From Eudorina sp. 2006-703-Eu-15 (taxonomy: Eukaryota; Chlorophyta; Chlorophyceae; Chlamydomonadales; Volvocaceae), in NCBI GenBank assembly GCA_003117195.1, contig BDSI01000255.1, forward strand, positions 1 through 64,000: DNA of 64,000 bases, written 5' to 3'. The stretch's first letter is position 1; each line of letters starts with the position of its first letter. The notes beneath the pieces were generated by a model that saw nothing but the letters and a program-made list of their open reading frames with translations, ran no database searches and was not told the DNA's origin. Positions 36,191 through 46,515 of this stretch are shown here, one piece after another. Both the position numbers and the translations under genes were made by a program.

Positions 36191-38462
36191 CCTTGTGGTA
36201 ACCCGCCTTGATCGTGTGGGCCAAGTCCTCCTTGGGCGCGGCGACTGTAACAGTCAGGGCCGCGGCTCGGAAATCGGGCCGGCGACTAATCGCATCAGCC
36301 ACGACGTTGGTCTTGCCAGGTTTGTGCTCGATGACGTAGTTGAATTCCTCCAACTCCATCAGCCAACGAGCCTGTCTGCGATTGAGCAGCGGCTGCGTCT
36401 TGAACTTGGATACGGCAGAGTTGTCCGTCCAGATAGTGACTGGGTGCGGACCCTTGAGATGGTGCCACCACACACGGAGGCAGTGCACAACTGCCATCAT
36501 CTCCCGATCGTGCGCGGCGTACCGACACTCGGTGGGAGTGAGCTTGCGGCTCTCGTATGCGATGACTCGTTCTGTGCCGTCTTGGACCTGGGACAGGACG
36601 CCACCGGTCGCGTAATCTGACGCGTCCGTGGTAACCGTGAAAGGCAAATTGGCATCTGGCGGGGCGACGACGGGTGCACTCGTAAGTGCGTCCTTGATGG
36701 CTTGAAAGGCCTTGGTGCAATCGTCGTCCCAACCCGTGATCAACTGCTTGGTGCCTTTGCCAGTGTGGCCGGCGAGCAGATTGGTCAGGGGCGTAGCAAG
36801 GTGAGCGAATCCCTTAACCATTCGGCGGTAGTACTGCACAAGTCCCAAAAACGAGCGCAAATCCGTGATGGTCTTGGGCTGCGGCCATTTGGAGACCGCA
36901 TCGAGCTTGCGAGGGTCAGCAGTGATGCCATCAGCGCTCACGACGTGACCCAAGAAGTCGATCTCGGTGACACCGAAGGCACACTTGGATGCTTTAGAGT
37001 ACAACTTGTGTTCTCGCAACAGCTTCAGCACTTGTTCCAAGTGGTCTGCGTGCTCCTCAGTGGTCTTGGAGTAGATCAGGATGTCGTCGAGGTACACCAG
37101 TACAAACTGGTCCAGGAACGGACGGAAGATGTCGTTCATCAGCCGTTGGAAGGTGGCTGGGGCATTGGTTAGCCCGAACGGCATGACCATGAACTGGAAG
37201 TGCCCGTAACGCGTGTTGATCGCGGTCTTGGGAATGTCCTCCTCCGAAACTCGGATCTGGTGATAACCGGACTGGAGATCGATCTTGCTGAACACTTTAG
37301 CGCCGTGGAGGCGGTCCAGCAATTCGTCTATGCGTGGCAGGGGGTAAACGTTGCACACCGTGGCCTTGTTAAGGGCGCAGTAATCGATGCACATACGCAA
37401 ACCACCATCCTTCTTGGACGCGAAGAGGACTGGGGCACCGTAGGGAGAGACGCTGGGCCGGATATGACCTTGGTCCAGCAACTTGGTGATCTGGGATTTG
37501 AGTTCGGCCAACTCTTCTTGCGACATGCGGTACGAGTTCCGACTCATCGGCTCATGGGTATTGAGCTCGATCTTGTGGTCCACCGCACGCTGCGGTGGCA
37601 TCCCCTTGGGTTCAGTGAACACATCCGGAAACTGGTTGAGTACAGGCGACATGTCGACTGCGGGCTTGGGCCCTTCCGGGGTGTCAACCTCGCGTACGAC
37701 GCAAAGGTTGTACGACCGTGTGGCTCGGACCAGGCGCTTGAACTGGAGGGCGGACAGCAGCTTGGGTTTACGCTCTTGCATGGCCGTGGGCGGGTCCGAG
37801 TGCAGGACCAGCGTTTTGGCGCCTTGGGAAAGCGTGAGCGTGTTCTTTTGCCAATCGATCTGGGGGTTGAATCGCTTGAGCCAGGGTTTGCCGAGTACCA
37901 CGTCAAAATCGCCAAGGTCAGTGGCCGTAAGGGTAACACGGCTCTTGTGCGACTTGAGGCAGACGGGTACGTGGGGCAACACATGGGGGCAATCTTGGTA
38001 CTGTCCGTTGGCTAGCTTGACCCGAAGGTCAGGCACAGCCTTGGCCGCCTTGAGGTCCTTCCGAGCGAGCCACTTGGTGCTGACAAAATCACCGGTTGCG
38101 CCGCCATCCACAAGGATGAGCGCTCGGCGGCCGCAAACTGTTCCGGCGAAAAGCAGCTGCTGGGCACCTGCGTCCAGATGCACGGCTGCTATGAAAAGCT
38201 CTGGTTCTGGGGGCTCATGAGCATCTTGGGCCTGGGAATCCGGGGCTGGGGCTACGGGTTCCGGGGTCTGGGGCTCGGCTAGGGGCACAGGGGATGTACT
38301 GGGTTCCTGGGGGTTCTCGGGTTCCTCTGGGGTGTTCCTGGTGGTTTCTGGGACAGTGCTTGGAACAGACGAACCTAGGGGTTCAGAGGCAAGGGCCCCT
38401 AGGTTTACTTCTCGTTTTTTCGGAGCGGGCACTCGATCGCCTTGTGCTTGCCGGTGCGGCAC
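36033..38462 (-). CDS. pol: chromovirus protease, reverse transcriptase and RNase H (first part of pol)
   Basis: The frame has about 809 codons and probably no own start, because it is entered by -1 frameshifting from gag near 38414. A Pro/Glu-rich linker (30-85) precedes the aspartic protease, whose active-site loop at about 119 reads [10 protein letters not shown], with Gly in place of the usual Ser or Thr after the catalytic Asp. Reverse transcriptase motifs follow: [40 protein letters not shown] and the YLDD box at about 457. RNase H shows TTDAS at about 611, DREMMAV and TDNSAV, then VVADAISRR. After RNase H the frame runs into unrelated residues and stops, because of a single-base break before the integrase. 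Confidence 0.92.
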   Translation of the reverse strand: MPHRQAQGDRVPAPKKREVNLGALASEPLGSSVPSTVPETTRNTPEEPENPQEPSTSPVPLAEPQTPEPVAPAPDSQAQDAHEPPEPELFIAAVHLDAGAQQLLFAGTVCGRRALILVDGGATGDFVSTKWLARKDLKAAKAVPDLRVKLANGQYQDCPHVLPHVPVCLKSHKSRVTLTATDLGDFDVVLGKPWLKRFNPQIDWQKNTLTLSQGAKTLVLHSDPPTAMQERKPKLLSALQFKRLVRATRSYNLCVVREVDTPEGPKPAVDMSPVLNQFPDVFTEPKGMPPQRAVDHKIELNTHEPMSRNSYRMSQEELAELKSQITKLLDQGHIRPSVSPYGAPVLFASKKDGGLRMCIDYCALNKATVCNVYPLPRIDELLDRLHGAKVFSKIDLQSGYHQIRVSEEDIPKTAINTRYGHFQFMVMPFGLTNAPATFQRLMNDIFRPFLDQFVLVYLDDILIYSKTTEEHADHLEQVLKLLREHKLYSKASKCAFGVTEIDFLGHVVSADGITADPRKLDAVSKWPQPKTITDLRSFLGLVQYYRRMVKGFAHLATPLTNLLAGHTGKGTKQLITGWDDDCTKAFQAIKDALTSAPVVAPPDANLPFTVTTDASDYATGGVLSQVQDGTERVIAYESRKLTPTECRYAAHDREMMAVVHCLRVWWHHLKGPHPVTIWTDNSAVSKFKTQPLLNRRQARWLMELEEFNYVIEHKPGKTNVVADAISRRPDFRAAALTVTVAAPKEDLAHTIKAGYHKDAEYMQLRLVQSRVAVQAVQRAALLRAPRCPACTLGDSRYPRSTRQVATRGA
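38372..38420 (-). promoter_or_regulatory. -1 programmed ribosomal frameshift signal (gag/pol)
   Basis: On the minus strand the heptamer A AAA AAC (38414-38420) lies in the correct gag register (CGA AAA AAC). Eight bases later a perfect 10-bp hairpin follows: AACCTAGGGG (38396-38405) pairs with CCCCTAGGTT (38372-38381) around a 14-nt loop. gag stops at 38405 and pol is open in the -1 frame across this point. Confidence 0.85.
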
Positions 38463-39532
38463 CGGAAGCAGAGGCCGCTCTCCATGAGCTTCGCCTTCTC
38501 CTCGGCCGACAGCTTCTGGAGCTTGGGCGGCGCGGAGGTATCGGTTTTGGGCTTGGGCGGTGGGCCGTTCTTGCCCTTCTTGGGCACGAACTTGCTTGGG
38601 TTGAGGGCGTTGACCTCCATGGCGCTGGTGTCCTTGGACGTGGAGGCACCGCCTTGGCGAGACGGCGCGCCAGCGCTCTTGATGGCGTGGTCAATGCTCT
38701 CGGCCTTGTCGCACAGCTCGCTGTAGGTGAGCTGGTCGGGCTTGGCCACCTGCACAGCCAAGGCAACGCGGACCTCGGTCGGCAGCGCCGCGATGAGGCG
38801 CTCCTTCTTCTCGGACTCTGCGATGTTGGGGATGTGCAGGCACAGCCAGTCGATCTGCGTAACCAACGCGGAGACCGACCCCTTGTACACGACCTTGCGC
38901 AGCTTGGCTCGGGCTTTGTCGGCGGCAAGGTGGTCCGTGAACTTCTGGGCCAGGTTGGCCGTGGCGTCTGGGTACACAAACACCTTGCCCTCGATGTGGG
39001 TATGCCAGTACAAGTTGGCGTCACCCGTGAGCATCTGCGCCATGGCGGTCATGCGGCTGGTGTCGTTGAGGCCTAGGGCATCGAAGTAGTTGTTCGCCCG
39101 GTAGATGAACTCGTCCCAACGCAGCTCGCCCTTCTTGCTTTCACCAGAAAAATTGGGCGGGCGCAGGTGCTTGAGCACATCTTTCATGACCAGGGCTTGC
39201 AACGGGGCTTGGTGCGCGGTCGCGTAGGCAGTTTGCTGGGCTACTTGCTGCGCCGTGTGGTGGGCAACGGCGGCGGCTTGCTGCTGCGCGACGGCGGCTG
39301 CGTGCTGCACAACTTGGTGGGCAGCGGCGCTAGCGGCTTGGTGTGCGGCTTGGGAAGCTTGTTCAGCTGCAGAGTTGATGGGGGACTGCAGCGTTTGCTG
39401 AACGTGACGCACTATCTCAGGCATGGCTTCACGCATCAACTCTTGCACCAAGCTACGCACGGCTGGGTCTTGGACAGGTGCAAGTGGGTGAGAGTCAGCA
39501 TGCGCAGAGCGGGGCGTTTGTTGTTCCTCCAT
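38405..39532 (-). CDS. gag: chromovirus Gag polyprotein
   Basis: Forms the virus-like particle and binds element RNA in the cytoplasm. It has 375 codons from ATG 39532. The N-terminal 40 residues are followed by a long Ala/Gln/His-rich, probably coiled-coil helix (about 50-110). Next come a Ty3-type capsid region ([20 protein letters not shown] to about residue 290), a Lys/Pro-rich linker, and one CCHC zinc knuckle near the C-terminus ([14 protein letters not shown], spacing C-x2-C-x4-H-x4-C). The frame ends just after the A AAA AAC slippery site, so most ribosomes should stop here and a fraction should continue into pol. Confidence 0.92.
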   Translation of the reverse strand: MEEQQTPRSAHADSHPLAPVQDPAVRSLVQELMREAMPEIVRHVQQTLQSPINSAAEQASQAAHQAASAAAHQVVQHAAAVAQQQAAAVAHHTAQQVAQQTAYATAHQAPLQALVMKDVLKHLRPPNFSGESKKGELRWDEFIYRANNYFDALGLNDTSRMTAMAQMLTGDANLYWHTHIEGKVFVYPDATANLAQKFTDHLAADKARAKLRKVVYKGSVSALVTQIDWLCLHIPNIAESEKKERLIAALPTEVRVALAVQVAKPDQLTYSELCDKAESIDHAIKSAGAPSRQGGASTSKDTSAMEVNALNPSKFVPKKGKNGPPPKPKTDTSAPPKLQKLSAEEKAKLMESGLCFRCRTGKHKAIECPLRKNEK

Positions 39533-40031
39533 TGTTACAATTCAGAGGAACCCTCGACAACAACCACCGCCACTCGCAAACTACAGCTCCTTGGACGGCT
39601 TGGTTCCGGCCGCCGGCAGGCTAGCCCGCGACGGCTGGTTCTTCTCGGACCGGGACTCGGGCCTGGACTCGGGCCTGGACTGGGACTTGGCGTCAGCCGC
39701 CGACACGCGCTGGCGCTGCGGCGAGCTGAAGACGGGCTCCAGTCGTCAAGGTTCTCGGGCAGGGACTTGGGCGCCTACGGCACACAGGACCCGTACAAGT
39801 GACTTGGAGCTCGGACTTAAAAAATTTTTTTTGAGGCCTCGGACTTAGGTCTTGATCAATTTAATCTTGAACAAGTACCTGCTTGGACATAGTTGATGTT
39901 GACATCTCAAAAAGCGAAGGTCTCGGATTCGATACTCGAGGGCTTTGTTGCAGGTTGACTTAGGAAAATCTCGGGCTTCTCGGGTGCCTCGGGCTGGGTA
40001 CCTTGGGCAGAATCGAACGGTCTCGATCCAA
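39533..40031 (-). other. chromovirus leader and primer-binding region
   Basis: About 500 bp between the 5' LTR and the gag start. Directly next to the LTR, the minus strand reads TTGGATCGAGACCG, which starts with the TGG expected of a tRNA-complementary primer site. I cannot assign the tRNA. A run of GGGCCTGGACTC repeats and an A/T homopolymer stretch (AAAAAATTTTTTTT) lie inside the leader. Confidence 0.6.
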
Positions 40032-40474
40032 TGTAGAAGGGTGGAAGTGCTCCGGTACTGGGGACAAGGGGCCTCGGGTGTAACACTTAACAGTTACAAG
40101 CTTGGTTGTCTGAGAGTCAAGGGGAATCAAGGATAATCGTCCGGAATGGCCTGGGGGCCACTTAAATAGCGATCCATGTCGTACACACTCCAGGAGGGGC
40201 CCTCGGACACTCGGGCCCTTCAACGACTAACCAAAGATGCCAAACGGATAGCCGGCGGATCGACGGGTCTATCCATACTCGACAGCTAGGTTACAACCGG
40301 TTTTGCTTCGACGGACCATCCATCCGTCTCCCTACATATACGTGCTACTACCAGAGGACATCGGGTTGCTTGCGGAAGCGTTAAGGTAACAAAGTCATGG
40401 TCTAAAGGTCGCGGGATCGATCCCCGCACGAAGCGATCGCAGATCAATAACTATTTTGATAGCATCCTGCTACA
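40032..40474 (-). repeat. 5' LTR (443 bp)
   Basis: Starts TGTAGAAGGGTGG and ends CATCCTGCTACA on the plus strand, followed by the target duplication GGAAC and the resumed satellite. In minus orientation it holds the promoter. The tRNA-like B-box segment is at 40366-40442. Confidence 0.95.
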
Positions 40475-43400
40475 GGAACCGTGGCGGGGGTGGTGACGGC
40501 CTTACAACAGCAGGCGACGAAGTGCACCCCCATATGGCCGCCTCACAGCCTTCCCGCTGCTTGCGAATTAATTCCTCTGACACCTTTACATGATGGCGGC
40601 CCCGCCTGCGTCAATTCGCAAGCAGTACGGTCTCTCTGTGCCCCCCCGCCAGGCTGTGGAACCGTGGCGGGGATGGTGACGGCCCAGCAACAGCAGGCGA
40701 CGAAGTGCACCCCCATATGGCCGCCTCACAGCCTTCCCGCTGCTTGCGAATTAATTCCTCTGACACCTTTACATGATGGCGGCCCCGCCTGCGTCAATTC
40801 GCAAGCAGTACGGTGTCTCTGTGCCCCCCGCCAGGCTGTGGAGCCGTGGCGGGGGTGGGGACGGCCCAGCAACAGCAGGCGACGAAGTGCACCCCCATAT
40901 GGCCGCCTCACAGCCTTCCCGCTGCTTGCAAACTAATTCCCCCGACACCTTTACATGATGGCGGCCCCGCCTGCGTCAATTCGCAAGCAGTACGGTCTCT
41001 CTGTGCCCCCCCACCAGGCTGTGGAACCGTGGCGGGGATGGTGACGGCCCAGCAACAGCAGGCGACGCAGTGCACCCCCATATGGCCGCCTCACAGCCTT
41101 CCCGCTGCTTGCAAATTAATTCCCCCGACACCTTTACATGATGGCGGCCCCGCCTGCGTCAATTCGCAAGCAGTACGGTCTCTCTGTGCCCCCCCGCCAG
41201 GCTGTGGAACCGTGGCAGGGGTGGTGACGGCCCAGCAACAGCAGGCGACAAAGTGCACCCCCATATGGCCGCCGCACAGCCTTCCCGCTGCTTGCAAATT
41301 AATTCCCCCGACACCTTTACATGATGGCGGCCCCGCCTGCGTCAATTCGCAAGCAGTACGGTGTCTCTGTGCCCCCCCGCCAGGCTGTGGAACCGTGGCG
41401 GGGATGGTGACGGCCCAGCAACAACAGGCGACGCAGTGCACCCCCATATGGCCGCCTCACAGCCTTCCCGCTGCTTGCGAATTAATTCCTCTGACACCTT
41501 TACATGATGGCGGCCCCGCCTGCGTCAATTCGCAAGAAGTACGGTGTCTCTGTGCCCCCCCCCCCAGGCTGTGGAACCGTGGCGGGGGTGGTGACGGCCC
41601 AGCAACAGCAGGCGACGAAGTGCACCCCCATATGGCCGCCGCACAGCCTTCCCACTGCTTGCGAATTAATTCCCCCGACACCTTTACATGATGGCGGCCC
41701 CGTCTGCGTCAATTCACAAGCAGTACGGTCTCTCTGTGCCCCCCCCGCCAGGCTGTGGAACTGTGGCGGGGGTGGTGACGGCCCAGCAACAGCAGGTGAC
41801 GAAGTGCACCCCCATATGGCCGCCTCACAGCCTTCCCGCTGCTTGCAAATTAATTCCTCTGACACCTTTACATGATGGCGGCCCCGCCTGCGTCCATTCG
41901 CAAGCAGTACGGTCTCTCTGTGCCCCCCCCCCAGGATGTGGAACCGTGGCGGGGGTGGTGACGGCCCTACAACAGCAGGCGACGAAGTGCACCCCCATAT
42001 GGCCGCCGCACAGCCTTCCCGCTGCTTGCGAATTAATTCCTCTGACACCTTTACATGATGGCGGCCCCGCCTGCGTCAATTCGCAAGCAGTACGGTCTCT
42101 CTGTGCCCCCCCCGCCAGGCTGTGGAACCGTGGCAGGGGTGGTGACGGCCCAGCAACAGCAGGCGACGAAGTGCACCCCCATATGGCCGCCGCACAGCCT
42201 TCCTGCTGCTTGCGAATTAATTCCTCTGACACCTTTACATGATGGCGGCCCCGTCTGCGTCAATTCGCAAGCAGTACGGTCTCTCTGTGCCCCCCGCCAG
42301 GCTGTGGAACCGTGGCAGGGGTGGTGACGGCCCAGCAACAGCAGGCGACGAAGTGCACCCCCATATGGCCGCCGCACAGCCTTCCCACTGCTTGCGAATT
42401 AATTCCTCTGACACCTTTACATGATGGCGGCCCCGTCTGCGTCAATTCGCAAGCAGTACGGTCTCTCTGTGCCCCCCCGCCAGGCTGTGGAACCGTGGCG
42501 GGGGTGGTGACGGCCCAGCAACAGCAGGCGACACAGTGCACCCCCATATGGCCGCCGCACAGCCTTCCCACTGCTTGCGAATTAATTCCTCTGACACCTT
42601 TACATGATGGCGGCCCCGTCTGCGTCAATTCGCAAGCAGTACGGTCTCTCTGTGCCCCCCCGCCAGGCTGTGGAACCGTGGCGGGGGTGGTGACGGCCCA
42701 GCAACAGCAGGCGACACAGTGCACCCCCATATGGCCGCCGCACAGCCTTCCCGCTGCTTGCGAATTAATTCCTCTGACACCTTTACATGATGGCGGCCCC
42801 GTCTGCGTCAATTCGCAAGCAGTACGGTCTCTCTGTGCCCCCCCGCCAGGCTGTGGAACCGTGGCGGGGTTGGTGACGGCCCAGCAACAGCAGGCGACGA
42901 AGTGCACCCCCATATGGCCGCCGCACAGCCTTCCCACTGCTTGCGAATTAATTCCCCCGACACCTTTACATGATGGCGGCCCCGTCTGCGTCAATTCGCA
43001 AGCAGTACGGTCTCTCTGTGCCCCCCCGCCAGGCTGTGGAACCGTGGCAGGGGTGGTGACGGCCCAGCAACAGCAGGCGACGAAGTGCACCCCCATATGG
43101 CCGCCGCACAGCCTTCCCACTGCTTGCGAATTAATTCCCCCGACACCTTTACATGATGGCGGCCCCGTCTGCGTCAATTCGCAAGCAGTACGGTCTCTCT
43201 GTGCCCCCCCGCCAGGCTGTGGAACTGTGGCGGGGGTGGTGACGGCCCAGCAACAGCAGGCGACGAAGTGCACCCCCATATGGCCGCCTCACAGCCTTCC
43301 CGCTGCTTGCGAATTAATTCCCCCGACACCTTTACATGATGGTGGCCCCGCCTGCGTCAATTCGCAAGCAGTACGGTCTCTCTGTGCCCCCCCCCCCAGG

Positions 43401-45648
43401 ATGTGGAACCGTGGCGGGGGTGGTGACGGCCCTACAACAGCAGGCGACGAAGTGCACCCCCATATGGCCGCCTCACAGCCTTCCCGCTGCTTGCGAATTA
43501 ATTCCTCTGACACCTTTACATGATGGCGGCCCCGCCTGCGTCAATTCGCAAGCAGTACGGTCTCTCTGTGCCCCCCCGCCAGGCTGTGGAACCGTGGCGG
43601 GGGTGGTGACGGCCCTACAACAGCAGGCGACAAAGTGCAACCCCATATGGCCGCCTCACAGCCTTCCCGCTGCTTGCGAATTAATTCCCCCGACACCTTT
43701 ACATGATGCGAATTAATTCCTCTGACACCTTTACATGATGGCGGCCCCGCCTGCGTCAATTCGCAAGCAGTACGGTCTCTCTGTGCCCCCCCGCCAGGCT
43801 GTGGAACCGTGGCAGGGGTGGTGACGGCCCAGCAACAGCAGGCGACAAAGTGCACCCCCATATGGCCGCCGCACAGCCTTCCCGCTGCTTGCGAATTAAT
43901 TCCTCTGACACCTTTACATGATGGCGGCCCCGTCTGCGTCAATTCGCAAGCAGTACGGTCTCTCTGTGCCCCCCCGCCAGGCTGTGGAACCGTGGCAGGG
44001 GTGGTGACGGCCCAGCAACAGCAGGCGACGAAGTGCACCCCCATATGGCCGCCGCACAGCCTTCCCACTGCTTGCGAATTAATTCCCCCGACACCTTTAC
44101 ATGATGGCGGCCCCGTCTGCGTCAATTCGCAAGCAGTACGGTCTCTCTGTGCCCCCCCGCCAGGCTGTGGAACTGTGGCGGGGGTGGTGACGGCCCAGCA
44201 ACAGCAGGCGACAAAGTGCACCCCCATATGGCCGCCGCACAGCCTTCCCGCTGCTTGCGAATTAATTCCCCCGACACCTTTACATGATGGTGGCCCCGCC
44301 TGCGTCAATTCGCAAGCAGTACGGTCTCTCTGTGCCCCCCCCCCAGGATGTGGAACCGTGGCGGGGGTGGTGACGGCCCTACAACAGCAGGCGACGAAGT
44401 GCACCCCCATATGGCCGCCTCACAGCCTTCCCGCTGCTTGCAAATTAATTCCTCTGACACCTTTACATGATGGCGGCCCCGCCTGCGTCAATTCGCAAGC
44501 AGTACGGTCTCTCTGTGCCCCCCCGCCAGGCTGTGGAACCGTGGCGGGGGTGGTGACGGCCCTACAACAGCAGGCGACGAAGTGCACCCCCATATGGCCG
44601 CCTCACAGCCTTCCCGCTGCTTGCAAATTAATTCCTCTGACACCTTTACATGATGGCGGCCCCGCCTGCGTCAATTCGCAAGCAGTACGGTCTCTCTGTG
44701 GCCCCCCGCCAGGCTGTGGAACCATGGCAGGGGTGGTGACGGCCCAGCAACAGCAGGCGACGAAGTGCACCCCCATATGGCCGCCTCACAGCCTTCCCGC
44801 TGCTTGCGAATTAATTCCTCTGACACCTTTACATGATGGCGGCCCCGCCTGCGTCAATTCGCAAGCAGTACGGTCTCTCTGTGCCCCCCGCCAGGCTGTG
44901 GAACCGTGGCGGGGGTGGTGACGGCCCTACAACAGCAGGCGACGAAGTGCACCCCCATATGGCCGCCTCACAGCCTTCCCGCTGCTTGCAAATTAATTCC
45001 TCTGACACCTTTACATGATGGCGGCCCCGCCTGCGTCAATTCGCAAGCAGTACGGTCTCTCTGTGGCCCCCCGCCAGGCTGTGGAACCATGGCAGGGGTG
45101 GTGACGGCCCAGCAACAGCAGGCGACGAAGTGCACCCCCATATGGCCGCCTCACAGCCTTCCCGCTGCTTGCGAATTAATTCCTCTGACACCTTTACATG
45201 ATGGCGGCCCCGCCTGCGTCAATTCGCAAGCAGTACGGTCTCTCTGTGCCCCCCCGCCAGGCTGTGGAACCGTGGCGGGGGTGGTGACGGCCCTACAACA
45301 GCAGGCGACGAAGTGCACCCCCATATGGCCGCCTCACAGCCTTCCCGCTGCTTGCAAATTAATTCCTCTGACACCTTTACATGATGGCGGCCCCGCCTGC
45401 GTCAATTCGCAAGCAGTACGGTCTCTCTGTGGCCCCCCGCCAGGCTGTGGAACCATGGCAGGGGTGGTGACGGCCCAGCAACAGCAGGCGACGAAGTGCA
45501 CCCCCATATGGCCGCCTCACAGCCTTCCCGCTGCTTGCGAATTAATTCCTCTGACACCTTTACATGATGGCGGCCCCGCCTGCGTCAATTCGCAAGCAGT
45601 ACGGTCTCTCTGTGCCCCCCCGCCAGGCTGTGGAACCGTGGCGGGGAT
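40475..45648. repeat. about 183-bp satellite array, segment 2
   Basis: About 28 units between the two insertions, same family as 13536-34146. Local variants include GATGGCGGCCCCGTCTGCG (41690-44110) and CAGGATGTGG (41935, 43400, 44345). At 43680-43735 a unit is truncated and a short GCGAATTAATTC-to-ACATGATG piece is duplicated. The segment ends in GCGGGGAT, where the next transposon is inserted. Confidence 0.98.
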
Positions 45649-45669
45649 CGTCTGTATTTTTTTCCAGCG

Positions 45670-46010
45670 TCTATAGACAGGAGCATCGTCTAATAGACGA
45701 TGGGCCTCAATAGATGGACTACAGTCAATGCCGTCTATAGACATTGTCTATAGCCGATGTCGACTATAGTGATGGACTATTGCCATCGTCTATAGCTGGC
45801 ATCGACTATTGTGATCGACTATGGCCATCGTCTATAGCTGGCATTGTATATTGCGATCGACTATGGCAATCGACTGTAGATGGATCGTCTATTGTGATCG
45901 ACTATCCCCATAGACTATAGATGCCATCGTCTATTGCGATCGACTATGACCATCGACTGTAGATGGATCGTCTATTGTGATCGACTATCCCCGAAGACTA
46001 TAGATGAAAT
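45670..46010. repeat. left subterminal repeats, TCTATAG type
   Basis: Closely packed variants of CGTCTATAG, TCGACTAT and GACTATAGATG in both orientations. They are likely transposase or accessory-protein binding sites, by analogy with CACTA subterminal regions. Confidence 0.85.
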
Positions 46011-46024
46011 TTAAAGCGTGGACT

Positions 46025-46393
46025 TCAGCTGTCCGTTGTACAATCCAGCTTGCCCAGCCGGTAGGAATAGAAGTCGAATGTGACATCACTGTCGAAGGGC
46101 AGAGCTCCTGACTTTGCGGCCATGTTGAGGCGAGTGAGAGCCGAGCATGAGCCCTTGATGCTCACCACAATGTGCTTGGCGCGGTTGTAATCGCTGAAGT
46201 CACGGGCAAGCCTCAAACCAACGGCACCTAGCCTCCCACAAGCCTCCTGGGGCGTCAAATAGTGCATTTGAAAGCCAAAGGCTATTAGGCATATATTGAA
46301 CGGTTCTGTGTGTTTAGCGCTGCAGTATGCAGATTCAAACATGACTGCCGTATTGGAAACTTGGCGGTACGGCAAAATAGACGACAGAGACAT
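46025..46393 (-). CDS. small unknown minus-strand reading frame in the transposon
   Basis: The 122-codon frame starts next to the left subterminal repeats. It has ordinary composition and no repeats (EACGRLGAVGLRLARDF, YNRAKHIVVSIKG). It opposes the larger gene of the element. No family is recognised. It could be an accessory protein, the last exon of one, or chance. Confidence 0.35.
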   Translation of the reverse strand: MSLSSILPYRQVSNTAVMFESAYCSAKHTEPFNICLIAFGFQMHYLTPQEACGRLGAVGLRLARDFSDYNRAKHIVVSIKGSCSALTRLNMAAKSGALPFDSDVTFDFYSYRLGKLDCTTDS

Positions 46394-46515
46394 GTGAACC
46401 TGTGGTATGTGAGCCTATGCATTCACAATCATATGCCATATCTCAATGTATGTGAATCAATTTATCGACCACTTTGCCTTAGCTAAGATCCTTCCTGTTC
46501 ATCATACATGTGCAG

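Larger units (their letters stand above)
34147..40474 (-). mobile_element. Ty3-type chromovirus LTR retrotransposon inserted in the satellite
   Basis: A complete element of about 6.33 kb in minus orientation. It has two LTRs beginning TG and ending CA and a 5-bp target duplication GGAAC on both sides, after which the satellite unit resumes in register. Order in element sense: 5' LTR (40032-40474), leader, gag, protease, reverse transcriptase, RNase H, integrase, chromodomain, polypurine tract, 3' LTR (34147-34593). The LTRs differ at a few per cent of positions by eye, including small indels, so the insertion is not very recent. pol carries one frame break near 36170. Confidence 0.95.

Noticed and set aside
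35214..39802. Plus-strand frames opposite gag and pol
   Set aside because: Antisense shadows of a clearly identified retrotransposon coding strand.
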